Origin: Adiantum capillus-veneris
Taxonomy: Eukaryota; Streptophyta; Polypodiopsida; Polypodiales; Pteridaceae
Assembly: GCA_014529385.2 (NCBI GenBank)
Contig: CM043965.1
Coordinates: 18,890,412-18,954,411, forward strand
Direction: 5' to 3'
Length of the DNA stretch: 64,000 bases
Every line of letters begins with the position of its first letter. The stretch's first letter is position 1. This document shows positions 41,890 through 51,600 of this stretch, piece by piece. Both the position numbers and the translations under genes were made by a program. Under the pieces are notes generated by a model. That model had not been told where the DNA came from. It saw only the letters and a list, made by a program, of their open reading frames with translations, and searched no databases.

Positions 41890-43606
41890 CCTCTCACTTA
41901 AAGTCCAATGTGGCACTTTAAGTAACTGTAAAGTAACACAATCTTGTAATCGAGATCGGCATGATATGGCACCTCCAGCCAATGTAAAGACATAGCCTGA
42001 TGTAGATCTCCTCTTATCCAAGTCTCGTGCATAATATGAATCAGTGTGTCCTCTGACACTCAAATCCTGACTACCATAGCATATGCGCATACTCTTTGTA
42101 TGTTTTAAGTATCTCATGATACCTTTCACTACCTCCCAATGTTTCTTGCCGGGATTTGACATATATCTACTAACCACTCCCACTGCAAATGCAATATCCG
42201 AACGTGTAGCAATCATTGCAAAGATAAAACTACCCACTGCAGACGCATATGGAATCTTATCCATTTCAGCCTTTTCTTTCTCAGACACAGGACAATCTTG
42301 TTTGCTAAGTTTCACATATGGTGGCAATGGAGCACTCAATGCCTTTCCCTTCTCCATATTGAAATGTTGCGAAACCTTGTCAATATACTTTGTTTGAGAT
42401 AACCAAATCAGCTTCTTTGATTTGTCTCTCTCAATGCGCATACCAAGTATATGACTTGCCTCACCCATGTCTTTCATGTCAAACGATTTTGCCATCTTTG
42501 GCTTCAAAGCTGAAATTTCTTCCAAGTGTTTGCCAGCAATCAACATGTCATCCACATACAAAATAAGGATCATCCAACTGCCATCCTTAGCCTTCTTTGT
42601 ATATAGACAGTGATCGAACTCACTACGTTTGTAGCCTTGAGAAAGCATAAATTGCTGGAACTTATGGTACCATGCCCTCGATGATTGTTTTAAGCCATAA
42701 AGACTCTTTAACAATTGGCATACCAAATCTTCCTTGGCTTTCTCAACAGACCCTTCTGGCTGCTGCATGTAAATTTCCACATCTAAATCACCATGCAAGA
42801 ACGCTGTCTTGACATCCATTTGGTGCAACACCAAATCCAATATAGCAACCAATGCAAGAAAGTATCTCAATGTAGTCATCTTGACCACTGGAGAGAAGAC
42901 TTCATCAAAGTCGATGCCTTGTTCTTTCTTAAAGCCCTTGGGAACAAGCCTTACTTTGTACTTTGGCTCACTATCATGAGCGGTGATCTTATACCTGTAA
43001 ACCCATTTACAAGGTAGAGCCTTTTTGCCCTGGGGTAATTTAACCAGATTCCATGTCTAGTTTTTATGCACAGCTGTCATCTCTGAGTGCATGGCCAACT
43101 GCCAATTTTTGGAGTCAACCACTTGTAATGCTTCCTTGTAACAAGATGGTTCTCTGCAATCTGTGAGCATGACATAATTTAGAGATGGTACATAACGCTC
43201 AGGTGGTTTGGAGACACGCTCAGAACGTCTCACCACAAATGATTCTGCCTCTCTAGCCACTATAGGCTGTTCCTGAGCCTGACCATGTTGTCTTGATGTG
43301 CTAGCACTAGGTCCATCTTCCCTGAAGACAACTCTTCTGATATCCTCTGTCTTCTCTGGATTAGCGTGAAACTTGGATTCATTGAAATGCACATCATTGC
43401 TACAAATAAGCTTTTTGGACTCAGGATCCCAAAGCCGGTAACCCATCTCACCCGATTCTCCATAGCCAAGAAATATACACTTCTTGCTCTTTGGTTCTAA
43501 CTTATTCCTGAACTCCTTAGGAATATGGCTATAAGCTTCACAACCAAAGACTCTGAGATGCTTATACGAAGGTGCCTTGCCTGTCCATATCATCTTGGCC
43601 ACTTCA
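41890..43606 (-). pseudogene. Copia element A: integrase end, RT and truncated RNase H
   Basis: 43602-43057 encodes the Ty1/copia integrase C-terminus (HLRVFGCEAYSHIPKEFRNK, KSKKCIFLGYGE, YRLWDPESKKLI) and the start of RT. A TAG at 43057-43059 interrupts it. RT continues to 41960: QMDVKTAFLHGDLDVEIYMQ, SLYGLKQSSRAWY, the intact catalytic YVDDML near 42545-42560, and SAVGSFIFAMIATRSDIAFA. RNase H stops after YVFTLAGGAISC and runs straight into the purine tract and LTR, so its catalytic part is deleted. The upstream portion continues beyond the nested insertion at 49197-49450. Confidence 0.88.
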
Positions 43607-43849
43607 CTTTATGTTAAGTATGGAGCATGATTTACCCTTGTAATTTTCTGTGGTAAAAGTGCACATTTGTAAGGCCCCCATTATGAGGAGAAGCCATCGT
43701 GCGTGAAGGAAAATCACTCACCGGAAACCAAAATTTTCACGGACAAGAATCAGGGGCAACTTTAAAGGCCTTGATGGCGGATGTCGGAATATTCCTTTTT
43801 GCCGGAATATTATGGCCGGATGGAGGCCGAAAAGTGGTCGGAAAACAAC

Positions 43850-43962
43850 CGGTTGGTTGGCCGGTGGCCGGTAGTCAATGGCCGATGGCCGGTGGTCGGA
43901 AGTCAATGGCTGGCGGCCGGTGGTCGAAAGTCAATGGCCGGTGGCCGGTGGCCGAATTCAAA
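43850..43962. repeat. GGCCGGTGG minisatellite within copia B 5' LTR
   Basis: About four imperfect units of some 27 bases built from GTCAATGGCC and GGTGGCCGGT words. It is repeated in the 3' LTR at about 48643-48749. The open frames predicted across it are artefacts. Confidence 0.8.
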
Positions 43963-44081
43963 AGCGGACTTGTCTTCTCAAGGGCGGCCACACATGGACG
44001 GATTGGAGCCGATTTGGACTTATTCGCACAAGGGCGGCTACACATGGCAGTCTCTCATAAGAGAGGGCAGCCCTTTTGGCC

Positions 44082-44089
44082 TATAAAAG
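44082..44089 (+). promoter_or_regulatory. TATA box in copia B LTR
   Basis: TATAAAAG in the context GGCCTATAAAAGGAGG. It is conserved in the 3' LTR at 48879-48886. Confidence 0.65.
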
Positions 44090-44396
44090 GAGGCCATTTC
44101 TACACACATTTCATAGTGTGAAATTGATGCAACAAGGTGAGTGTGAGGTGGTGAGAGTGAAGCAAGGCGAGAGCTCTATTAAGGGTTTAATCCCTTTGTA
44201 AACTACTTCTTCTTTTGAAGTGCTAAAGCCATTGAGTGGCTGCTTTCCCGTGGATGTAGACCACATTGGGTGAACCACGTATATCGTGTGTAATCTCTCT
44301 CTCTCTACTCTATAATCTCGTGTGTGTGAAATCTATCTCTCTCCATTAAGTAATCTACTCAAATATCTATTTAGCTACGTCTTATTTCCTAACAAC

Positions 44397-44411
44397 TGGT
44401 ATCAGAGCAAG
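44397..44411 (+). promoter_or_regulatory. Primer-binding site of copia B, initiator tRNA-Met
   Basis: TGGTATCAGAGCAAG, two bases after the LTR, complementary to the 3' end of initiator tRNA-Met. This is the usual Ty1/copia arrangement. Confidence 0.9.
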
Positions 44412-44467
44412 GTTTTCTCGTAGCTAAATTATCTCAAGGAAAGGATTCCTTGAATTGAGTGGGAGTT

Positions 44468-47400
44468 ATGGCGGAGGAAGGGAAGCTCAAGATTGAGAAG
44501 TTCAACGAAAAAAAATATCAACATTGGAAGATGCAGATTGAAGACTATCTCTACCAGAAGGACCTCTATTTGCCACTAGGTGGTCTTGCGAAGAAGCCCG
44601 CAACAATGGCAGATGAAGCATGGATTGTCCTTGATCGAAAGGCACTGGGAACAATCCGGTTAAGCTTGGCGTCAACGGTGGCCTTCAATGTTTCGGAGAT
44701 GAAGACCACGGAGGACTTGATGAAGTCACTTGACGACTTCTGCGAGAAACCATCGGCATCCAATAAGGTATTTCTTATGAAGCGCTTGTTCAATCTAAAG
44801 ATGGTAGAGAATGGTTCAGTTGCAGAACACCTAAATGAATTTAACACAAACATAAGTCAACTTCGATCGGTGAAAATCAATTTCGATGACGAAGTGCGAG
44901 CTCTCCTTATACTATCATCTCTACCGGATAGTTGGGACAGCCTTGTGATGGCTGTAAGTAATTCAATCTCTGGCACAAATACTCTTAAGTTTGATGATGT
45001 TGTGGGTGTTCTCCTAAGCGAGGAAATGCGAAGGAGAAGCACAGGAGAATCATCAAGTGCTGCACTATTAGTGGAAACAAGAGGAAGGCCTAAGGAGAGG
45101 TTCAAAAACCAAAAGGGTCGTGATCGCTCAAGGCGGAGCAAGTCATGCACAAAGTCAGTTCTTGAATGTTGGAACTGCGGCAAGAAGGGCCACGTCAAGA
45201 AGGATTGTTGGTCCAAGAAGAAGAAGGAGACAGAGTCTCAAGACAACAAGACAATATCGGAGGCCAATGTGGTAGGTAAAGTAGAGCAAGATGCTCTAAT
45301 TCTCTCATTAGACAATGTGTCTAATTCCTGGATAGTAGATTCCGGGGCTTCATTCCATGCGACACCACACAAGCAACATTTCCAAGACTACACCAAAGGT
45401 AATTTTGGGTATGTATACTTGGGAGATGATGAAGCTTGTGAGATTGTCGGCAAAGGTAAAGTTTTTGTCAAAACTGCTAACGGAAATGAATGGAACCTTA
45501 AAGATGTTAGGCATGTTCCTTCTCTTCGCAAAATTTGATCTCTACAAGACAATTGGACGATGAAGGTCACAACATTGCATTCGGAAACAAACGGTGGAAG
45601 ATCTCAAAGGGATCTTTGGTGGTTGCCAAGGGTGAAAAAGTCGGTACACTTTACTTGTGTACTATTAGCATGCAACCTTCAGCTTGTGTAGCAACTACAG
45701 AAGTTGACAGTGCAGTGTGGCACTACCAACTTGGGCATATGAGTGCCAAAGGAATGCAAATCCTTCAAACAAAGAAGCTTCTACCAGGTTTGAAAGAAGT
45801 GGACTTAGAGTTCTGTGAAGATTGTGTTTATGGTAAACAAAAGAGGGTAAAATTTCAAAAATCAAGAAATGAAAGAAAAAATAAAAAACTTGAGTTGGTT
45901 TATTCTGATGTTTGGGGTCCTGCAAGTACACCATCACTTGGTGGCTCATTGTACTATGTAACATTCATAGACAATGCGACTAGAAAAACATGGGTTTATG
46001 TCATGAAGAATAAATCCGATGTATTTTCCATATTTCAAAGGTGGAAAGCCTTTGTGGAGAATGAAACAGGTACCAAGGTTACATGCCTCAGATCTGACAG
46101 TGGAGGTGAATATTGCAGCCAAGCTTTTGAAAGCTTTTGTGCTAGCAATGGCATTCGGAGGCAAAGGACAACCCCAAGGACACCTTAACAAAATGGGATT
46201 TTGGAAAGTATGAACAGGACAATCATGGAACGAGCACGAAGCATACGGCTACATGCAGGCCTACCGCTTGAGCTTTGGGCGGAAGCTGTAAGTACGTCTG
46301 TGTACTTAATCAATCGGTCACCCTCAACGGCATTGGATGGGGGAGTTCCAGAAGAGGCATGGACAGGTAAACCGGTGAATTATGCATTTCTCAAAGTGTT
46401 TGGATGTGAGGCTTTCATGCACATAGATAGAAGCCTAAGATCAAAGTTAGATGCAAAGTCCAAAAAGTGTTTCTTCATTGGCTATGGAGAAGGAGACTTT
46501 GGGTATCGCCTATGGAATCCTGAAGATGGTAAAATCTTAAGGAGTAGGGATGTAATTTTTAACGAACAAAATATGTACAAAGATTACTTGGAAAGAAAAC
46601 AAACAAAAGAAACAGGTGATGAGTACATGGAGCTTGAGGATGGTGAAGACTCAACGACTGCAAACGGTGACAATGTGCAACAACGTCAACCAAATGAGGA
46701 GCCTCAACCTATTCCCCGAAGATCTACAAGAGCAAGTAGACCTCCAGAAAGGTTTGTTCCTTCCTTCAACCATCTCTTGATCTCAGATTCTGGAGAGCCG
46801 GAATCATACGAAGAAGCTATGCAAAATGAATCCAAAGAAGCATGGACGAAGAGCATGCAAGTGGAGATGGACTCACTACATCGCAACCAAACATGGGAGT
46901 GTACAAGCGGGCACTTCAAAACAAATGGGTGTACAAGTTAAAGGAAGAAGAAGGTGGGAAGAAAAGGTACAAGTCTAGTCTTGTGGTAAAAGGTTTTTCT
47001 CAAAAGAAAGGTATTGACTTCAATGAAATATTTTCTCCTGTTGTAAAAATGAACTCAATTAGGCTTGTCTTAAGCCTTGTGGCTGCTCATGATCTAAATC
47101 TCGAGCAAATGGATGTAAATACGGCATTCCCTCACGGTGACTTAGAGGAGGAAATCTACATGCTTCAACCAAAGGGGTATGAAGTAAAAGGTAAGGAGAA
47201 AATGGTTTGCAGATTAAAGAAGAGCTTGTATGGTTTAAAGCAAGCATCAAGACAATGGTACTTGAAGTTTGATCGATGGATGTTGGATCATGGATTCACA
47301 AGATGCAACTCGGATCACTGCATCTACACGGAGAATTTGGGAGATGGGAAATTCATCATCCTAATGTTGTATGTTGATGACATGTTGATTGCAAGTTCTA

Positions 47401-48325
47401 ACATGCAGGACATCAAAGACCTAAAAGAGGAGCTGTCCAAATCTTTTTCAATGAAAGATTTAGGTGGTGCAAAGAGGATACTTGGTATGAAAATATCAAG
47501 GGACAGGACGAAGAAGACAATAAAGCTATCTCAAGAAGATTACATCAAGAAGGTACTAGAAAGGTTTGCAATGCAAAATGCAAAACCAGTTTCTACACCT
47601 TTGGCTGGTCATTTTAAACTAACAAAGGATATGTGTCCAAAGACACAAGAGGAGATAGTCTATATGTCTAAAGTTCCATATGCTGCAGCGGAAGGTTCTC
47701 TAATGTATGCTATGGTCTGGACAAGGCCAGACATTGCACATCCAATGGGAGTTGTGAGTAGGTTCATGGACAACCCAGGTAAAGAGCATTGGAAAGCTGG
47801 ATACTTAGGTATCTAAAAGGGACAACAACAAATGCTTTGTATTTTGGAGGAACTGATATTTTTCTAGAAGGGTATGCTGATGCAGATATGGTAGGTGACA
47901 AAGATAATCGAAGGAGCACTACTGGCTATGTGTTCACGGTTGGAGGCACAACAGTAAGCTGGGCTTCAAAGTTGCAGAAAGTGGTTTCACTTTCTACCAT
48001 GGAAGCAGAGTATGTAGCAATGACGGAGGCAAGCAAAGAAATTCTGTGGCTTCACAGATTCTTAGAAGAGCTTGGATTCAAACAAGACAATTGTGTCTTG
48101 TACAGTGATAGCCAAAGCGCTATCCATCTTGCGAAGAACTCAGCCTTTCATTCAAGGACAAAGCACATTGAGGTGAGATATCACTTCATACGCACTCTTT
48201 TGGAAGAGGGACAGCTATAGCTAGGAAAGGTGCATACAAGTGAAAATCCTGCAGACATGTTTACAAAGGTGGTCAACAAGGAGAAGTTGAGCTTTTGCTC
48301 ATCTTCAATCGGCATTCAAGGATAA
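44468..48325 (+). pseudogene. Copia B gag-pol polyprotein, lightly broken
   Basis: Starts MAEEGKLKIEKFNEKKYQHW (Gag), with zinc knuckle CWNCGKKGHVKKDC near 45166-45207 and protease active site IVDSGASFHATP near 45334. A one-base loss near 45532 shifts the frame. Integrase follows: WHYQLGHMSAKGMQIL, CEDCVYGKQKR, YSDVWGP and DSGGEY. A TAA at about 46186 sits just before QNGILESMNRT. A frameshift near 46900 separates integrase from RT, which has MDVNTAFPHGDLEEEIYM and intact YVDDM at 47370-47384. Another shift near 47805 precedes RNase H (LEGYADADMVGDKDNRRSTT, YSDSQSAIHLA). A stop at 48218-48220 falls before ENPADMFTK. Length and order match full copia gag-pol, so few mutations separate it from activity. 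Confidence 0.92.
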
Positions 48326-48372
48326 GAAGCCAGAATGGAAAGCGGTCACAAGTTTGGTTTGGAGATCAGACT

Positions 48373-48385
48373 CCAAGTGGGAGAT
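48373..48385 (+). promoter_or_regulatory. Polypurine tract of copia B
   Basis: CCAAGTGGGAGAT lies directly before the 3' LTR. Purine-rich GTGGGAGA is typical of Ty1/copia elements. Confidence 0.75.
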
Positions 48386-49191
48386 TGTTAAGTATGGAGC
48401 CTGATTTAACCTTGTAATTTTCTGTGGTAAAATCGCACATTTGTAAGGCCCCCATTATGAGGAGAAGCCATCGTGCGTGAAGGAAAATCACTCACCGGAA
48501 ACCAAATTTTTACAGACAAGAATCAGGGGCAACTTTAAAGGCCTCGGGGGCGGAGGCCCCTGAGACTTTTTTTTTCGTCGAAATATTCTTTTTTGCCGGA
48601 ATATTATGGCCGGATGGCGGCCGGAAAGTGGTCGGAAAACAACCGGTCGGTTGGCTGGTGGCCGGTAGTCAATGGCCGATGGCCGGTGGTCAGAAGTCAA
48701 TGGCCGGCGGCCGGTGGTAGGAAGTCAATGGCCGGTGGCCGGTGGCCTAATTCGAAAGCGAACTTGTCTTCTCAAGGGCGGCCACACATGGGTGGATTGG
48801 AGGGTCCGATTTGGACTTATTCGCACAAGGGCGGCTACACATGGCTGTCTCTCATAAGAGAGGGCAGCCCTTTTGGCCTATAAAAGGAGGCCATTTCTAC
48901 ACACATTTCATAGTGTGAAGTTGATGCAACAAGGTGAGTGTGAGGTGGTGAGAGTGAAGCAAGGCGGGAGCTCTATTAAGGGTTTAATCCCTTTGTAAAC
49001 TACTTCTTCTTTTGAAGTGCTAAAGCCATTGAGTGGCTGCTTTCCCGTGGACGTAGCCCACATTGGGTGAACCATGTATATCATGTGTAATCTCTCTCTC
49101 TCTACTCTATAATCTCTTGTGTGTGAAATCTATCTATCTCCATTAAGTAATCTACTCAAATATCTATTTAGCTACGTCTTATTTCCTAACA
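48386..49191 (+). repeat. 3' LTR of copia element B
   Basis: 806 bp, ending CCTAACA at 49191. It aligns with the 5' LTR throughout, but near 48550-48590 has an extra stretch of about 23 bases with a T-run (CCCCTGAGACTTTTTTTTTC), plus scattered substitutions. It retains the minisatellite and TATAAAAG. Confidence 0.93.
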
Positions 49192-49450
49192 CTTTATCCA
49201 GAACCCTACTAGGAGACCTGTTGATCAAATGGACTGTTGTAGCCACTGCTTCCGCCCAAAATCCATCAGGCAACTCAGCATTTGACAACATGATTCTGAC
49301 CTTCTCTTGTATGGTCCTATTCATATGTTTTGCAACTCCATTTTGTGAAGGATTGTATGGTGCAGTAAGTTCCCGTTTTATCCCTTTTGCTTCACAAAAG
49401 TCTTCGGAAAGCCTTGGAAACATACTCTCCACCATTGTCTGTCTATTTAG
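49192..49450 (-). pseudogene. Copia element A integrase, portion beyond copia B
   Basis: The minus strand reads DNGGEYVSKAF near 49435-49405, then, one frame over, EAKGIKRELTAPYNPSQNGV, the N-R-T-I-Q-E-K segment, ELPDGFWAEAVATTVHLINR and SPSRVLDKVL. It meets copia B at the target duplication, and the protein continues at 43606 with AKMIWTGKAPSYKHL. Upstream of the DNGGEY motif the sequence changes abruptly to gypsy gag, so the 5' half of copia A (LTR, gag, protease, integrase start) has been deleted. Confidence 0.85.
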
Positions 49451-50520
49451 GAGATGAATCAAATGTGAGGCATTGCACCGTGTGCATGGCCTCTTTTTTG
49501 CCTTGCAAAAGAGGACAATCTTTCTTGTTATGTTGGTCCGAAATACATCTAAAACACAAATTGTGTTTCTTTGCACGCTCAAAATCAGCAGTGTTGAGAG
49601 AACAACGTGGAGTATCTCGTGATTTCTTAGGATTCTTAGCCTCTTGTGGGCGTGGAGAGGTAGATTGTCTCTTATGCCTCTTGGAACGTGTGGGAGATCT
49701 ACCTCGCCATTGGCTCTTAGCCGCATTACTCTTAGCAAAATATTCTTAAAGTAGGGAACATTTCCTTTCCTCTCTTGGTCATCATCATATCTTTGGGCAT
49801 GAATGATGGCTTCGTCCAAAGTTTTTGGATGTTGGGTCTTGACATGAAGACGATAGTCTTTGTCAAGACCTCTATTAAATTCCCGTATCTTAAAATTCAT
49901 CTAGACCTTCTAGTTTTAATATGATTTCCAGATACTTTGAAAGGTGCTGTGTGAGAGAGAGGCTAGACATGCGGCATGCATCCATGCTAACCAATTCTTA
50001 TCTTCTTCGTTGGAGTCCAAAAACTCTTTGGAGAAATTTCATTGAAACGCAGTCCAAGACGGAGGACAAGCATCTATTGGAAATGTCATCCACCAACTTA
50101 TAGGACTTGCTTTTAATAGACTTGTTTCCATAGCGTGTGTCTCAATCTATGAATATCACTCCATTTATGCAAGAACGTATTGACCGCATCCTTGTTGTGA
50201 TCACACTCTTACTCGTGAAACTCAAGAATGGGGATATTCTTAAGTAATGCATTGCTACCTTTTGCATCTTTTGAAGCACTTGTCTCTTGGACTCCTTGAG
50301 CCGTGTGAGCATGGTTTCCTTGAACCGTGACACTTGTGGCTCCTTGAGCCATCTGTGAATTCATACATTTCACAAGTAACTCCGTAAGATTTGTAACATT
50401 TGCATTGAGTGCAGAGAGGTTACGTTCAAGTACACTTTGGCAATTTTCCAAAGTCTTGAATGCAGTCATATATACAAGGCCATGATATCCTAGATCATCA
50501 TTGTCATGCATATTAGTGTC
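49451..50520 (-). pseudogene. Ty3/gypsy Gag remnant of the outer element
   Basis: The N-terminal part at 50511-50209 (NVTNLTELLVKCMNSQM) leads to ILEFHE. The Gag core end is at 49900-49780 (IREFNRGLDKDYRLHVKTQH, PKTLDEAIIHAQRYDDDQER). A zinc knuckle CFRCISDQHNKKDC with canonical spacing lies near 49565-49525. Stops and shifts are frequent in between. Orientation and position fit the 5' part of the chromodomain gypsy element whose pol lies at 39473-41671. Just after the knuckle the sequence breaks into copia A integrase. Confidence 0.8.
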
Positions 50521-51133
50521 AGCAGCACCCGCCGTGCCTTGAGAAAAAAAATGTCAACTTGTACCTTATGAAGCTTGAAGTCTTTGTGGTTTTTATGCTC
50601 CGCGATTTGTGTTGCATGCAAATCTCACCTTGTGGAAATTGTAGTGCTTCATGTGTCATTCATCGTAAGATCACCTTTGTTGATTCTTCACAAAAACTCA
50701 TTATTTTTGTGAAGGCTTTTGTTCACTTTGAAGCTACCTCCTTGAGGAAAAAGTAATTTTTGGAGGAAAACTTGCCTTCCTCCAAGAAGTGAAAAGGAAG
50801 GGTGAAACTACTTCCTTAAAGTTTGAAGCTTTCACTTTCCTTCTAGCTTTCTTTTTGGCACAAGTATGCTATCTTTCCATGTTATACACAACAAGGCTCA
50901 ATAGGTAAAGTGTTGACCTCTTACCCTCATGGGGTGGGTTCAACCCTCCCTAATGCAAGGGTTAAGTGGATCTTCCTATGTACGCAACCAACGGAATCCT
51001 TTGGAGCCTCGGTGCCGTAGAGTTTCCGGTTGAGCTTGCCTTAGTTGTGAGGCCGTGGTCTGTCTGCAGATCATGGGAGAGAAGCAGCACGTCACATGCA
51101 CATGCAACCCACTTTTTTCCTTTCTTAAAAATA
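50521..51133. other. Leader region of the gypsy element, no gene
   Basis: Between the primer site (51134) and gag no coding pattern is visible. CCTCCTTGAGG and similar words around 50735-50800 form imperfect repeats (TTTGGAGGAAAACTTGCC). Confidence 0.4.
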
Positions 51134-51145
51134 GTTGTGATACCA
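51134..51145 (-). promoter_or_regulatory. Decayed primer-binding site of the gypsy element
   Basis: The minus strand reads TGGTATCACAAC, one base after the LTR end GCCCTTTCA. The first eight bases match the initiator tRNA-Met complement and the rest has diverged. Confidence 0.6.
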
Positions 51146-51275
51146 GTGAAAGGGCGGTGGTAATATGGTGGTAATGATAAAAAGGCTTAGGGATTGAACT
51201 AGTACAATTTGGAAGCCCTTGGCTCCTTTACAATCTTTAACTGTCAATGATAATAATTCTTTCAAGAGGGGGGTA

Positions 51276-51519
51276 TGTCACAAATTCATGATTTGAGTTT
51301 AACTTCTTTTGGGATTTTGGTTTTGGAGCATCCCTTGTAAGAATAAATAGACCCTTTGGGGGCTCACTCTACAGAGCATCTAGACGTAGAGTCTAAGAGT
51401 AGAGGTCTCACAGGTGTTGTACTTTTCTCAAGCATTAATATAAAAATAAATATCAAAAGGGGCATCAGATTTTGAGGTCAATACCTCTAGCTAGGCACAA
51501 CTACATTGGGCAGTGTTGA

Positions 51520-51555
<36 letters not shown>

Positions 51556-51600
51556 ATTAATATTCAGTGATTTGAAGTTTTTGTTCATGTGTTTCTATTG
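51276..51600 (+). repeat. Family-A LTR 8, with (CT)n
   Basis: Starts TGTCACAAATTCATGATTTG after a purine tract (CAAGAGGGGGGTA). It continues with GGAGCATCCCTTGTAAG, AATAAATAGACCC, TCTAAGAGTAGAGG, GTGTTGTACTTTTC and CAGTGTTGACTCTCTC. A CT run lies at 51520-51556. It closely matches LTR 4. The upstream TTCTTTCAAGAG context equals that before LTR 6, so it is a 3' LTR whose internal region is gone. Confidence 0.72.

Larger units (their letters stand above)
43612..44394 (+). repeat. 5' LTR of copia element B
   Basis: 783 bp from TGTTAAGTATGGAGC to TTTCCTAACA. It contains a GC-rich GGCCGGTGG minisatellite (about 43850-43962) and TATAAAAG at 44082-44089. The transcript would start shortly downstream, before AAATTGATGCAACAAGG. 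Confidence 0.93.
43612..49191 (+). mobile_element. Copia element B, complete Ty1/copia insertion
   Basis: A 5.58-kb element with LTRs at 43612-44394 and 48386-49191 (TGTTAAG...CCTAACA), a primer site at 44397, a purine tract at 48373 and a CTTTA target duplication (43607-43611 and 49192-49196). The duplication and the interrupted integrase frame of copia A show it inserted into copia A on the opposite strand. Gag-pol is present from end to end, with about five disabling lesions. Confidence 0.95.
39350..51148 (-). mobile_element. Chromodomain Ty3/gypsy element (outer layer of three-level nest)
   Basis: Both ends carry TGAAAGGGCGGTGGTAAT (39350-39367 and 51147-51164). On the minus strand the right one is followed by a decayed initiator-tRNA-Met primer site (51134-51145), and the left one closes a short 3' LTR. 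Gag lies at about 50520-49450. RT, integrase and chromodomain lie at 41671-39473. The gap between them is filled by copia element A, itself split by copia element B. RNase H is missing and RT is mutated. Confidence 0.7.

Noticed and set aside
43699-44121. Gly/Trp-rich frames across the copia B LTRs (also 48593-48883)
   Set aside because: Generated by the GGCCGGTGG minisatellite, non-coding LTR sequence.
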